Positions 33,334 to 44,455 of a stretch of 64,000 nucleotides of DNA are shown in pieces. Origin of the DNA: Cranoglanis bouderius (Eukaryota; Chordata; Actinopteri; Siluriformes; Cranoglanididae); the NCBI GenBank assembly GCA_023630585.1, contig CM042553.1, positions 16,061,520 through 16,125,519 on the forward strand. Reading direction: 5' to 3'. Made by a program: the position numbers and the translations under genes. The notes beneath the pieces were generated by a model that searched no databases, was not told the origin of the DNA, and worked only from the letters and a program-made list of their open reading frames with translations. Numbering within the stretch: position 1 is the first letter of the stretch; the number at the start of each line of letters is the position of its first letter.

Positions 33334-33873
33334 AGTTTTAGATGTTGACAGTATTTTGTTTTCCAGTTGGCATAGGTTACAAACAAATGTGTAACTGTTA
33401 CCATGTGAATATTTCACACCTACAAACATTGATAAATATGGCTATGGATGATCATTCTACACAAGTATTGAACTTGGTTCAGGACAAATACAATAGTTTG
33501 TACTCTGTGATTTGATTAATTAAAAAAATAAATGCTGAACTGGTTATGTGAAAAAGAAAAAAAATAGCATAGCATTTTGTCTCACTAGTAGCTAGTTAGT
33601 GGAAAAGCTACATTATTTTGAAAATAACTCACCTACTGCCATGCTACTAAAATGTAGTTAATCTAGTAGCATCACTACTTTTAGCTAACTACTCGCCAAA
33701 ACTGACCATGTTTATTTGTTCAATACCTATAACAGATATATTTACATGGCCACTGTATGACATATTGTTATGTGTAAAAACATATATAAAAGAATTACTG
33801 GTCCAAATTATGTCTTTAGAATGCCAAATTTGATGCAGTGGGACAATTGTGTAAACTATTTCTTCATCCAAAC
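33334..33873. other. Intergenic DNA between transposons
   Basis: AT-rich, with short AGCTAGTTAG-type repeats near 33590-33690. Nothing else recognised. Confidence 0.5.
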
Positions 33874-34035
33874 TACAGTGGTGCTTGAAGGTTTAGTTTG
33901 TGAACCCTTTAGAATTTTCTATATATCTGCACAAATATGACCTAAAACATCATCAGATTTTCACACAAGTCCTAAAAGCAGACAAAGAGAACAATTAAAC
34001 AAATGAGACAAAAATATTATACTTGGTCATTTATC

Positions 34036-34603
34036 GTCACATCACAAGCTCTACACGTGTTGCTCCTGGGGTTGAAGTGGGCCTGACCCGTTCTGCTCTC
34101 TGGGCCGGCCTGGTCCGTCCTGGTGCCCTGCTTCTGGGGTTCTTGTCGCTGGGGGTCGCTCGCTGTTGCTGAGGATGGGCCCATATGGACAGCCTCCACA
34201 AACAATTCACAAACAGACTTTGCGCTTGGGTCTTCATCAGTGGACAGTTCATGACTTCAGCAGAATAGACTTCATGTTGAGACTGTGGTGAATTTCCTGA
34301 CTACATAGTTGCACTTTATCTCATGTAGCATACAGTTATAGAAGGGAATTACTTATAATTACACTATCCGGTGTCACCCAGATGAGGATGGGTTCCCTTT
34401 TGAGTCTGGTTCCTCTCAAGGTTTCTTCCTCATGTCGTCTCGGGTAGTTTTTCCTTGCCACCATCGCCACTGGCTTGCTCATTGGGGATAAATTTATCAA
34501 CTTAAAATTTAGATCCAAAAGTATCTCTGTAAAGCTGCTTTTTGACGATGTATACTGTTAAAAGCGCTATACAAATAAAACTGAATTGAATTGAATTGAA
34601 TTT
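34036..34603 (-). repeat. CAATT-type dispersed repeat inside a Tc1
   Basis: It contains GGTTTCTTCCTCATGTCGTC, TTTTTCCTTGCCACC and AAAAGCGCTATACAAATAAA and ends TTGAATTGAATTGAA, the complement of the repeat at 4090. The edges show ATTTAT against TTTATTTATT, a possible target duplication. It is longer than the copy at 4.1 kb, including a GC-rich part at 34080-34180. Confidence 0.85.
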
Positions 34604-34608
34604 ATTTA

Positions 34609-34830
34609 TTGAAGAATTGTATTGAGGAAATGAATCTCAGGAGAAAGTGGGTCATGCACCAAGACAACGAGCCTAAGCACACAAGTTGTTCTACCAAAGA
34701 ATGGTTAAAGAAGAATAAAGTTGATGTTTTGGAATGGCCAAGTCAAAGTCCTGACCTTAATTCAATAGAAATGTTGTGGAAGGACCTGAAGCAAGCAGTT
34801 CATGTGAGGAAACCCACCAACATCCTATAG
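34609..34830 (+). pseudogene. Tc1 transposase C-terminal part
   Basis: An open frame of 73 codons. It includes the catalytic DNEPKHTS, with the second aspartate, then KEWLKKNKVDVLEWPSQSPD and LNSIEMLWKDLKQAV, with the catalytic glutamate. It is followed by VRKPTNIL and a stop; the last C-terminal residues run in other frames. The DNA-binding domain and first aspartate are lost. It cannot be active. Confidence 0.93.
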
Positions 34831-35342
34831 TTGAAGCTGTTCTGTACTGAGGAAGGTTACTGAGAAATAGGCTAAAATTCCTCCAAGTTGATATGCAAGA
34901 CTGATCAACAGTCACTTGAAATGTTTAGTTGCAGTTGCTGCACAAGGGTGTCACACCAGATACTGAAAGCAAAAGTTCACATACTTTTGTCACTCACAGA
35001 TATGTAATATTGGATCATTTTCCTCAATAAATAAATGACCAAGTATAATATTTTGTCTCATTTGTTTAACTGGGTTCTCTTTATCTACTTTTAGGATTTC
35101 TGTGAAAATCTGATGATGTCATATTTATGCAGAAACATAGAAAATTCTAAAGGGTTCACAAACTTTCAAGCACCACTGTATGTTAAGGGGGTCATATGAT
35201 GCTTTTTAATGTTTTCCTTCTCCTTTAGTGTGTACTGTATCTGTTTGTGCATGTATGAGATCTGCAAAGTTAAAAAGCTCATTGTCTCCCACAAAGGGAT
35301 TTATTCTGTCTAACAGAGAACACTGCTCCAGACCTGCCTAAA

Positions 35343-35798
35343 ATGCCTCGATCGAAGTCCAGATATTACTTCCTCAAACATCTATGTCAAAAGAAAGAAG
35401 GCGAGGCTTCAGTGAATTGTGCCGGTGCCATGTCATGGAGATGCTGTGCGTTTCGATGCGAAAGCAAAACCCCTTTGTCCGGCCTTCCGAAAACGTATGA
35501 AATTAGGAATCAGTGGATAACATTCATTTATAAATCTGTTCCTGAGCAGTACAACTCAAAAGTTTGCTTGTGCACAGCGCATTTTTCGAAGGACAGCTTC
35601 CTGAACCTGGGAGAGTACAACGCAGGCTATACACAAAGGCTACTCCTGAAAAATTTGGCAATTCCCACTTTGCTCGGACAATCTTGTGCTTCTGAATCAG
35701 AACCTGTAAGTGTGTTTGATTATTTTATGAAGTATCTGCTACTGACAAATGCAGAGTTTTGTGTTGTGGCCCAGGGCTCAGTTGTAGACCCCTGCTAA
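35343..35798 (+). CDS. THAP-domain exon of a transposon, open
   Basis: A 151-codon frame. The THAP domain, a zinc-dependent DNA-binding fold used by P-element-type and Kolobok transposases, probably starts at the methionine at residue 30. Visible hallmarks are C34/C35 and C39, P49, W58, C77 and H80 (CTAHF), and the AIPTLL box at 106-111. Together they complete the C2CH signature. A consensus-like donor (GTAAGT at 35706) after residue 121 suggests the coding exon ends there and the rest of the frame is intronic. No downstream catalytic exon is seen within the element. The function could be DNA binding alone, or a remnant. Alternative: an exon of a host THAP gene, which is less likely because of the flanking TTAA inverted ends. 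Confidence 0.75.
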   Translation: MPRSKSRYYFLKHLCQKKEGEASVNCAGAMSWRCCAFRCESKTPLSGLPKTYEIRNQWITFIYKSVPEQYNSKVCLCTAHFSKDSFLNLGEYNAGYTQRLLLKNLAIPTLLGQSCASESEPVSVFDYFMKYLLLTNAEFCVVAQGSVVDPC

Positions 35799-35929
35799 CA
35801 TGCTAGCTAAAGTTATTGTGTTGAAGTGGTTTTGATATTCAGCTGTGGGAATTTTTACCTATAAACGTGCAGAGTAATGCATATTCCCGTGACACAGTTA
35901 CCTGTCTGTATTTTGTGTCTTTTTGTCTG

Positions 35930-36530
35930 TCGATTTCATAAGCCTGTTAGAGTTTCCCCTCGTTCTCTGAGTCGCTCGCTAGGCGAGCGGCTGACTTGAA
36001 CACTTCCGCATTCCATTCTCCGCACCACCGTTGAGGAAGATCCCGATTCATAAAGACTCATGTGTTGTTTACCTCTGCCATGTGCTTTTTGTTCTCGTTC
36101 ACGTCATGTCTCCGCCTCCTGTGTTTCCCCATGTGCTCATGTTTTGGTTTGTGTCATGTCTCCGCCTCCTTAATTCTTATTGGTTCATGTTCGTCTAATT
36201 TATTCTGTGTATTATGAGTTTCAGCTGTCTGTGATTTTCTCTGTGTTTAAATACGCCACTCCGTTTCCGCTTCGGCGCGGAGTATTAGTTTATCATTGTA
36301 TTGTTAATCATAGTTTAGTTTGTTATAGTTTAGTTTAGATGTGTTTAACCGTGCGCTTTGTTCCGGTGATTCCCAGATCACTACTCTCGTTTGACTACAA
36401 CCTGGATTATAGTTTGTTTTGTTCGTGGTATGGATTCTTCTGTTTGGAATAAACTCTTCTATATTTACTGACGTCTCCCCAGCGCATGCATCCTGACTCC
36501 CTCTTCCGTCCTACACGTCTGTGTTATGTA
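35930..36530 (+). repeat. Unassigned repeat inside the THAP element
   Basis: The text GTCATGTCTCCGCCTCCT occurs twice (36102 and 36152), with T-rich and GTTTAG-rich runs following. It resembles widespread fish repeat sequences and the complement of the A-rich fragments at 21.9 and 47.8 kb. It may have inserted in the element. Class unknown. Confidence 0.4.
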
Positions 36531-37059
36531 ACAAAGCCAAATTAAACCGTTATAACACTGTATCTGAAAGGTAAGAGAGTTATAAAATAAAAACTTACCA
36601 CTGTGAAACGTTGTGCTCAAGTCGTGCCGGCAAAGGTAGTTCCAATTGATCTGCTTGATCATCTGCATTTTCTGAATCTGACTCGGGCTTGAACTGATAC
36701 GTTAAAATTAACAACATTATTAACTGTGTTTATAATTGCTTTAGAGGTCTTGGAAGATGAAGCCCGCGATTATGCTAAGGGGCATTAAATTTCTGACACA
36801 CGCTTGAGGTTTTTGGCCAATCACAAGGCAGTGGGTCAGCTGGGCAATCAGAGCTTTCCGGCCTTTTCAGAAGGAGGGGCTTTGGAGAAACCGGAATTCA
36901 GTCAGAGAGTTTCAGACAGACTGGGAATAGAGGCACTGTAATAATGTACAGTATGTTAAAAATAATGTGTTTTTTGAACATTAAAGCATGTTAACCTATT
37001 CTATTATACCCAATAAACAAAATAATGAATTTTTAAAAAGCATCATATGACTCCTTTAA

Positions 37060-37631
37060 GGTAAGAGGGGAGGCAAGATTAAATTCAGTTAAACCAACAA
37101 TGTTTGTTAGAATTCCCAATTGTGCATGAGATTCATGAGGTTTAATAATTAAAAGAAAAAGAAAATAAATCTGTATATAGTGTTGGTTTCCTGGGGTGGA
37201 TACTTAACAGAACATTTTAGAAGTCCATTTCTAAGACGTTCCTGCCTTAATAGTGCAATATGCATGATTGTTCAAAATTAGTCAAGAGGAGGTCTCTAGC
37301 AGTGAAGTACTGTGGGTGAAATTCAACAGTATTTGAATGAACACAAAGTCATGTCCTCTGAATCTATGGTGGCTCACTGAGTTTAACTACAATTATCATG
37401 CTAAAGTTAGCTTTAGCAAAGACTTCCATGACATCACCTCCAAGAGCACTAAAATAGCACTAAAAACACATGACATTCGGCTCATGCTGATTTATAAGAA
37501 TGGTCAAGCATGCCTTTGGTCTCCTGCTTTTCCTTTGTAATGAGCTCTCATGAGCTTTTAAATGCTGGTGTTAGCATTGTTAGCATTGTGAATTGCACAA
37601 GTTACAAATTAGCTAATTACATACATACACA
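37060..37631. other. Intergenic DNA, nothing recognised
   Basis: AT-rich, no repeat signature seen. Confidence 0.5.
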
Positions 37632-39238
37632 CAGTGCATCCGGAAAGTATTCACAGCGCTTCACTTTTTCCACATTTTGTTATGTTACAGCCTTATTCCA
37701 AAATGGATTAAATTAATTATTTTCCTCAAAATTCTACAAACAATACCCCATAATGATAACGTGAAAGAAGGTTGTTTGAAATCTTTGCAAATTTGTTAAA
37801 AATAAAAAAATGAAAAAAATCACTTACATAAGTATTCACAGCATTTGCCATGACACTCAAAATTGAGCTCAGGTGCATCCTGTTTCCACTGATCATCCTT
37901 GAGATGTTTCTACAACTTGATTGGAGTCCACCTATGGTAAATTCAGTTGATTGGACATGATTTGGAAAGGCACACACCTGTCTATATAAGGTCCCACAGT
38001 TAACAGTGCATGTCAGAGCACAAACCAAGCCATGAAGTCCAAGGAATTGTCTGTAGACCTCTGAGACAGGATTGTATTGAGGCACAGATCTGGGGAAGGG
38101 TACAGAAAAATTTCTGCAGCATTGAAGGTCCCAATGAGCACAGTGGCCTCCATCATCTGTAAATGGAAGAAGTTTGGAACCACCAGGACTTCTTAGAGCG
38201 GGCCGCCCGGTCAAACTGAGCAATTGGGGGAGAAGGGCCCTGGCCAGGGAGGTGACCAAGAACCTGATGGTCACTCTGACAGAGCTCCAGCATTTCTCTG
38301 TGGAGAGAGGAGAACCTTCCAGAAGAACAACCATCTCTGCAGCACTCCACCAATCAGGCCTGTATGGTAGAGTAGCCAGACGGAAGCCACTCCTCAGTAA
38401 AAGGCACATGACAGCCTGCCTGGAGTTTGCCAAAAGGCACCTGAAGGACTCTCAGACCATGAGAAACAAAAATTGAACTATTTGGCCTGAGTAGCAAGCG
38501 TCATGTCTGGAGGAAACCAGGCACCCCTCATCACCTGGCCAATACCATCCCTACAGTGAAGCATGGTGGTGGCAGCATCGTGCTGTGGGGATGTTTTTCA
38601 GCGTCAGGAACTGGGAGACTAGTCAGGATCGAGGGAAAGATGAATGCAGCAATGTACAGAGACATCCTTGATGAAAACCTGCTCCAGAGCACTCTGAGCC
38701 TCAGATTGGGGCAAAGGTTCATCTTCCAACAGGACAACGACCCTAAGCACGCAGCCAAGATAACAAAGGAGTGGCTACGGGACAACTCTATGAATGTCCT
38801 TGAGTGGCCCAGCCAGAGTCCAGATTTGAACCCAATTGAACATCTCTGGAGAGATCTGAAAATGGCTGTGCACCGACGCTCCCCATCCAACCTGATGGAG
38901 CTTGAGAGGTCCTGCAAAGAAGAATGGGAGAAACTGCCTAAAAATAGGTGTGCCAAGCTTGTAGCATCATACTCAAAAAGACTTGAGGCTGTAATTGGTG
39001 CTAAAGGTGCTTCAACAAAGTATTGAGCAAAGGCTGTGATGTACATGTGATTTTTTTTGTTTTTTTATTTTTACTAAATTTGCAAAGGTTTCAAACAAAC
39101 TTCTTTCATGTTGTCATTATGGGGTATTGTTTGTAGAATTTTGAGGAAAATAATGAATTTAATCCATTTTGCAATAAGGCTGTAACATAACAAAATGTGG
39201 AAAAAGAGAAGCGCTGTGAATACTTTCCGGATGCACTG
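37632..39238 (+). mobile_element. Tc1 transposon, both ends present
   Basis: Termini are CAGTGCATCCGGAAAGTATT at the left and its complement at the right. The TA target base pair is intact at the right (39239-39240) and reads CA at the left. The inverted repeats are about 200 bp, with an inner copy (AAGTATTCACAGCATTTG). The catalytic half of the transposase is open; the first half is broken. Confidence 0.95.
38032..39026 (+). pseudogene. Tc1 transposase, open catalytic half
   Basis: It starts MKSKELSVDL followed by a stop, then DRIVLRHRSGEGYRKISAAL and VASIICKWKKFGT (DNA-binding domain). A second frame at 38174-38476 covers TKNLMVTLTELQHFS and RTTISAALHQSGLYGRVARR, to FAKRHLKDS. The last frame, 38556-39026, is fully open: MKHGGGSIVLWGCFSASGTG, FQQDNDPKHAAKITKEWLRD (second aspartate), SPDLNPIEHLWRDLK (glutamate) and the C-terminus GAKGASTKY. 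Frameshifts near 38,180 and 38,475 and an early stop disable it. The first aspartate region near 38,480 falls in the broken stretch. Confidence 0.94.
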
Positions 39239-39240
39239 TA

Positions 39241-39881
39241 CATTATTATGAAGGTGGTTCATCTAAAACATTGTCTTACCCGCTTCTCTAAGTGATAAAA
39301 CTGTATATACTTGATTCATTATATAAACAATATGTTTACATATCTGTCCAGTAGCAATGTTGTTAATTCTGCATCCAGCTTCATCCCCTTCACCAGTAAC
39401 AAAAATACTCCATCTTGGAAAATTGCTTTGCAGTGTTAATTCAGGTTTTGTTGCATTTTTGTTGTTAAGTTTTTTCAAAGCACAGCATGACTTTTTGCTC
39501 ACAGATGTATCTGGTTGCACTGGGTGCTTACCAGTTTCAGCCATGTTTTTTCTTTCCAAATAGTTTGAGATGGGGAAGAGGGGAAGGGACTTGGGGGTGT
39601 GTCTATAAAAAGAGCTCTATGTAAACACAAAAAAGCACTTCAGCCCATAGCGCAGTTTTCCAAATCCATTTTCTCAGACACATAATGCACTTGTGCTTAG
39701 GTCATGGTCTTAAAAAAAAAAAAAAAAAAAAAATCACTCTTTAAGAATACTTTATACACAGGATTTCTTGTTCAGGTGGAGAGTGTGTAAGACAGAGGAC
39801 AGTAGCATTGTCTGTTAACAGCGTAATTTTAACCTGTCAAGTGCAAAATGTCTTTTTATCTGCAGCCCACACAAGTCGCTC

Positions 39882-39885
<4 letters not shown>
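39241..39885. other. Intergenic DNA, one unrecognised ORF
   Basis: The minus-strand ORF at 39263-39559 (98 codons) has some non-repetitive sequence (GKHPVQPDTSVSKKSCCALK) and a run of conserved-looking residues, but I do not recognise the family. A poly(A) run is at about 39711-39733. Confidence 0.35.

Positions 39886-39971
<86 letters not shown>
39886..39971 (+). repeat. (TC)n microsatellite, about 43 units
   Basis: A nearly perfect TC array. The Ser-Leu-rich ORF across it is an artefact. Confidence 0.98.
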
Positions 39972-39975
<4 letters not shown>

Positions 39976-40559
39976 TTTTTCCTGTTTCCACTTATCGCTC
40001 TTGTTTTTTTTCTTTGTAATATAAAGCTATATAGCTACAATCGAAAGATGATACAGTACAAGCAGATTAGAGTGAAAAGTCTTGCTCAAGGGATTAGTGG
40101 GATTTTAACTCAGTTTGCACTTTCTGGTTTCTCTGTAACACGACATACTGCATTTTCCGTCTTATTAACTTCATGAAAGAGAAAAAAGAAAGACTGGTTA
40201 GGGAATGATAGTTACAAAGTACAGGGACTTGTATGGCGAATCCTACACATAATTCAGTCAAACAATAAACACATTTTTAAAAACATGCTGTTATTTAACA
40301 AATAAAGTGTTTACATTTTTTGATATGGTGAGGTCTTCTGTAAGGAGGTATTTATTTTACATTTTTGGAAGTAGTCTCCAGTGTCAATCCTGACCTTCTT
40401 TAAACCTATTGAATACTAGGTAAATGTTGTGATAATCTTCCCTCTACTCTTTAATGAACATTTTCTCCTTTTCATTTGTTATCTCTTAGTAATCACCATT
40501 TTCTCATATTGGCTCTTTTCCTACAGTTATATAAACTGGCAGTTCCAGGTCGAAGGCAG
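39972..40559. other. Intergenic DNA, nothing recognised
   Basis: AT-rich DNA between the (TC)n array and the tRNA-like sequence. Confidence 0.5.
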
Positions 40560-40632
40560 TGCGTTGGCTGGGATTCGAACCCGGTCAACTGCTTGGAAGG
40601 CACCTACGCTCAGCGCTATGCACCACCAACGC
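40560..40632 (-). tRNA. tRNA-Gly(TCC)-like gene or pseudogene
   Basis: The minus strand begins GCGTTGGTGGTGCATAGCG and ends AATCCCAGCCAACGCA. The acceptor stem GCGTTGG/CCAACGC pairs perfectly over seven bases, followed by the discriminator A. The anticodon loop CTTCCAA gives TCC, which decodes glycine codons GGA/GGG. Box B is GGTTCGAATCC. Compared with the vertebrate tRNA-Gly(TCC) that I remember, there is one extra base in the D-arm, one mismatch in the anticodon stem and one in the T-stem (C:A). These flaws, and no clear poly(T) terminator directly downstream, favour a pseudogene or SINE head over an active gene. Confidence 0.65.
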
Positions 40633-41530
40633 TTGTCCTCTCTCTCTCTCTCTCCTTCTCTCTTACTCTTTGTCTCTTTCTCTAGCTGTTTCATTCCCTC
40701 TCTAGCTCTCACTCCTCAATTCTGTCTTTCTCTCTTTGACTTTATCTCTCCGCTTCTCTCTCTCTTTTTAGCACTTTCCTTCTCTCGCTTCCTATCTGTC
40801 CACTCCAGATTGCACATATTTTTCTAGACAACGCTGTCATTGCATTTTCTATACAATGCTGGCACACCTTAATGTTCTTAATGTTCTTAATATTGTGCTT
40901 TTTATGGTTGTGGGTGTATCTTTATCTGTTTTATGCTCCAAATATGTGCATCTGTATTGGGATTTAAACCCTAAGTGGGCATGGCAAAAGGGAGGAAGCA
41001 AAGGGGGGGTACATAAAAGCATATTTAACATGTGGCAGAATCTACAGAAGAATAAAAATTTGTAAACCCATTCAGGGTCCAAACATATAACAATGACCTT
41101 TGGGTTTCTTTTACATTAAAAGGCGCCACCATGCCAAAATACTGAGCCTCCAGGATTTCAGTGCAACATGGGAGATTTTACAGCTGTTAAAATAACTGTA
41201 GGCTATGAATAAATGCAGAAATAAAAATAGACATATTTATGATTTTTCTATTTTATGTATTACATGTTAAATTCAATGTGTCAATATCATTAAAAAAAAA
41301 AAAGTATAACTGCTTTTAGACAGTCGGGCTGTTGGCATCTTTCATTGGAGTCAGAATGGAATCTTGAATGCAATTTCCATCTTTTTTATTTTAGAGGTAA
41401 CCAAAAACCAAACCAAAATTCTAGACCTTTACTTGCAATTGAGAAACATGCAAAAGAGAAACATCTTTCAGTTCAGGAAAGTATGTAGTTTTCAAAACGT
41501 AAAATTTCTCCATGTGAAGTGTTTTCCCAG
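40633..41530. other. Intergenic DNA, (CT)-rich then unremarkable
   Basis: The first 150 bp are T/C-rich with short (TC)n runs. No gene is recognised. Confidence 0.5.
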
Positions 41531-41620
41531 GCCGCCACACAAATGCTTTTATCCAAAGTGACTTACAATTGAGCTGAGCAGATGAAGGTTAAGCGCCCAA
41601 TAGTCTCAGCGCTGGAATTT
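41531..41620 (-). repeat. SINE fragment, minus orientation
   Basis: AAATGCTTTTATCCAAAGTG and ACTTACAATTGAGCTGAGCA match the complement of the SINE tail region. The copy breaks off at the CAATT-type repeat that follows. Confidence 0.7.
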
Positions 41621-41740
41621 CAATCCAATTCAATTCAAGTTTACTTGTATAGACAATATACTTTGTCACAAAGTGCTGAGAAAAAAACTCCCTGAGACGA
41701 GGAAGAAACTATGAGAGGTATGAGGGGGAGAGTAAGCAAA
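41619..41740 (+). repeat. CAATT-type dispersed repeat fragment
   Basis: CCAATTCAATTCAAGTTTAC, TTGTATAGACAATATAC and CTCCCTGAGACGAGGAAGAA correspond to the repeats at 4.1 and 34.3 kb. Confidence 0.75.
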
Positions 41741-43157
41741 TCCACCAGACAGTGCAGGCAACATCACCATCATCATGCATGAGAAGACATCTTTCAGCAA
41801 GTTATTTTTTCGCAAACTGCCTCCTACAAGCATCACATCATCCTTAATGATAAGAAACTGTAACAGACTGCTGAAAGATGGAGATGGTGGTATGGGGTTC
41901 AAAGTGGACTGGAGAAATTAATTTAGTCATCATCAACTTCTAGCTGGAAAAAAGCAACCTTAAAGAACTTCCCTAATAACTGTGTAACTAGTGTTTTTAA
42001 AAAAATCTTACTTTCAGGCTAATCATGTCATTCTTAGGTTAGCGTTTTAACTAGGATGCAGCGGTTTCCATTTCTACAAGTCATTAAAAAAATGTGCATG
42101 AACCTCAAATTTAGAACAGTAAAAAAAATTATAATAATAAAAAAAACAACTTCAAAGTCAACTCACCAAGTGTGATAATGAGCGTGCATGAACATGGAGC
42201 AGGGATTTATTTTTTTTATTTTTTCAGACTTCTATCTGGTAGTGAAATGTCCAGGAATTAAGAAGGGTCATAAATGAGGCCTGTGGGATATGATATGTTG
42301 TGATAAAGTAGAAATACTCCATACTAAATTATCAATTACCATCCAGAGACTATTTTGTCCATTCCATATACTCTCAGTAAAAAGTCAAATGGGAGAAAAT
42401 TACCTGTGTCATTTGAATCCATGTGGTACTGAGTCAGCCATCCCTCCCTAAAAAGAAAAAAAAAGTTATTTGCCTTAATGATTTTCAGCCAAGTGAGTGG
42501 AAAGGAAGTGTGCATGTCTCAGTACTCAGTGCTCACAGTACTGAACTGCTCCCACACTCCTCAGTTTCTGTGCACTCACTTGCTTCATTGCTCCATGCTC
42601 GTGAATATCTTTGTGTGCACGCAATTCACAGCAGCTTATGCTCATTACTGAAGGATCACCATTAGAAACCACTAGGCACCTATAGGATCCCATTACAAAA
42701 CTAGTGAATGTGGCAGATTCCGCACAATTCAGCATTAGGCCCCTTTGGTCCTATTGCTAACCATTACAAACCCAGGAACCAACGGAATCCTGTATTGTTT
42801 CCATGATTTTTTCAACCCTTAAGGTCCTTGTTCAAGTTACATTATTGAGCTCACTAGCTATTTACTGTGATAAGTCATTCTAATAAAATCGTCCACTCTG
42901 TGGCCTTCTTGGTGATGCTACAGGTGAATTATTTTCAGTCTTACAAGACCAGGCTATCTACTTGAAACTGAAGATACCCATATAAAGAAATGGATTGCCA
43001 AGATGGCATTTCAAAAATGGTGTTAAACTGCTTGAAATATTCAGAAACTCTCGACCAAATATAAGGACATACACATGGACATACACTTATAATACACCCT
43101 GGGTGTGGGTGGTCGATATGAGATCTGTAGTGACATTAAATTTAATATTACGGTATT

Positions 43158-43160
<3 letters not shown>
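41741..43160. other. Intergenic DNA, nothing recognised
   Basis: No recognised repeats or coding motifs; short ORFs only. Confidence 0.5.

Positions 43161-43220
<60 letters not shown>
43161..43220 (+). repeat. (CA)n microsatellite, 30 units
   Basis: Perfect CA array. The 157-codon minus ORF through it is carried by the repeat and is not a gene. Confidence 0.98.
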
Positions 43221-43222
<2 letters not shown>

Positions 43223-44455
43223 CTTCAGCACTGCATGCATCCTGGTGTGACCCCACCTGCTGGCTGTGCTTCCCCCCCTGCTGAGTGTGCGTCCTACAAT
43301 TTCTCTCCTCCCTCTCCTCCATGGGAAGCTGCCTCCTGTCTTCCTGTGTGCGTGTGATTTGAGATGACAGATTAAGTGGCTTACCTCTCCTCCGGGCCTG
43401 CTGATCTGACATGCTCATGGTTTTCTGGGTGAAGGGAGTCAGCGAGCACCACACCTCAGAGCGAGTCGTGGATGGTAAGCTGGGATTGGGACGAACCCCC
43501 ACACGCAAAACCATGCACTGTGTCTTACTGATTGACCAAACTGGTATGATAATAATAACTATCTACAGGGACATTCCATCTGTCATTAATCTTCAGTAAA
43601 AACCTTATCCTGCTCAGGGTCGCGGTGGCACCAGAGCCTGTACCAGGAACACTGGTTGCAAGGTGGGAATACACTGGATGGATGGCAGTCTATCACAGGG
43701 TGCCATGTACACTCACCAAATGGAGATGAAGGCAAAGGCAAACACATGCTTCCTCCAAGACACATGAAGTCAACCAACTGCTCATGCTGTGTCACAGGGC
43801 AGCACAACCCATTCAGAGAAAAGCACTATCCACCCTCTTCTGCATACATGAACTCACAGACAAGATTCAAGATCCAAGATTGTCTAGTGTTGATAGGAGA
43901 GAGAAAGAGTAATGCCATCCCTCCCACCCAGAGAGCACAGCCAATTTTGCACTCTTGACTCCTGGCCACAGATGGTTGTGGCATCTTCAGGATTAAAGCT
44001 TGTGATCTCCATATGACAGGGTGAACTCTTTCCTATTGCACCACTCAGGAGCCCTTCTTCCCGCTTCTTTTAGCATACAGTCTAATGCAAAGTATGATTA
44101 ACCTCAGGACAAAAAAGAGAGCGGACAAAAATTTATAGCCATAATATGCTATACAGGGCAGTACAACTACAGTTTGAGCAAAGAATAAAAATCTCAGAAA
44201 AAGCTAAAATTTTATGAATAATTAAGCCACAACTGAAGGCTTTTAAAAGATAACATGTCCAGGAAAGAGAGGATGTCGCATTTTTCAAAACACAAGATAT
44301 GAACAATGTAAAAGTACCCTCAAATGTTATGGAATTAAATTCCTGTGAAAATTATGGAGCGTAAAGGAAAGAACAAAAATATACAATGAGAAAGAAGAAA
44401 CACATTCTGAAACTGAAATCAGTGAACTTTTTGTTTACGCTCCCCAAGTTTACGT
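43221..44455. other. Intergenic DNA, nothing firm recognised
   Basis: The part 43604-43700 (CTCAGGGTCGCGGTGGC, ACACTGGATGGATGGCAGTC) resembles pieces of the SINE-like repeat family at 13.4 kb, much decayed. Otherwise nothing. Confidence 0.4.

Larger units (their letters stand above)
33876..35178 (+). mobile_element. Tc1 transposon interrupted by another repeat
   Basis: The ends CAGTGGTGCTTGAAGGTTTA and its complement are flanked by TA (33874-33875, 35179-35180). The inverted repeats are about 150 bp (to CTTGGTCATTTAT). A dispersed CAATT-type repeat of about 570 bp interrupts it at 34036-34603, and the N-terminal two thirds of the transposase is missing. Only the C-terminal part remains. Confidence 0.92.
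35187..37055 (+). mobile_element. TTAA-flanked THAP element, second copy
   Basis: Ends are GGGGGTCATATGATGCTTTT at 35187 and its inverted partner AGGAGTCATATGATGCTTTT, flanked by TTAA on both sides (35183-35186 and 37056-37059). It starts only eight bases after the end of the neighbouring Tc1. The 5' part carries an intact THAP exon. The rest has no transposase catalytic ORF. At 1.87 kb it is non-autonomous. A Kolobok-type assignment rests on TTAA plus THAP, as in the first element; end sequences differ between the two, so they are different families. Confidence 0.85.

Noticed and set aside
35343..35798. Host THAP gene
   Set aside because: The exon lies between TTAA-flanked inverted ends, with a sister copy in a similar element, so a transposon origin is more likely. 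It is not fully excluded.
37726..38433. 235-codon minus-strand ORF
   Set aside because: Antisense shadow of a Tc1 transposase region; no motif of its own. The same holds for 38531-39046 on the minus strand and for 54559-55026 on the plus strand.
39263..39559. Small gene on the minus strand (98 codons)
   Set aside because: Non-repetitive and slightly suggestive, but there is no recognised family, splice context or codon evidence.
43041..43514. 157-codon minus-strand ORF
   Set aside because: It is kept open by the (CA)n array, which gives a Val-Cys run; the flanks show no domain.
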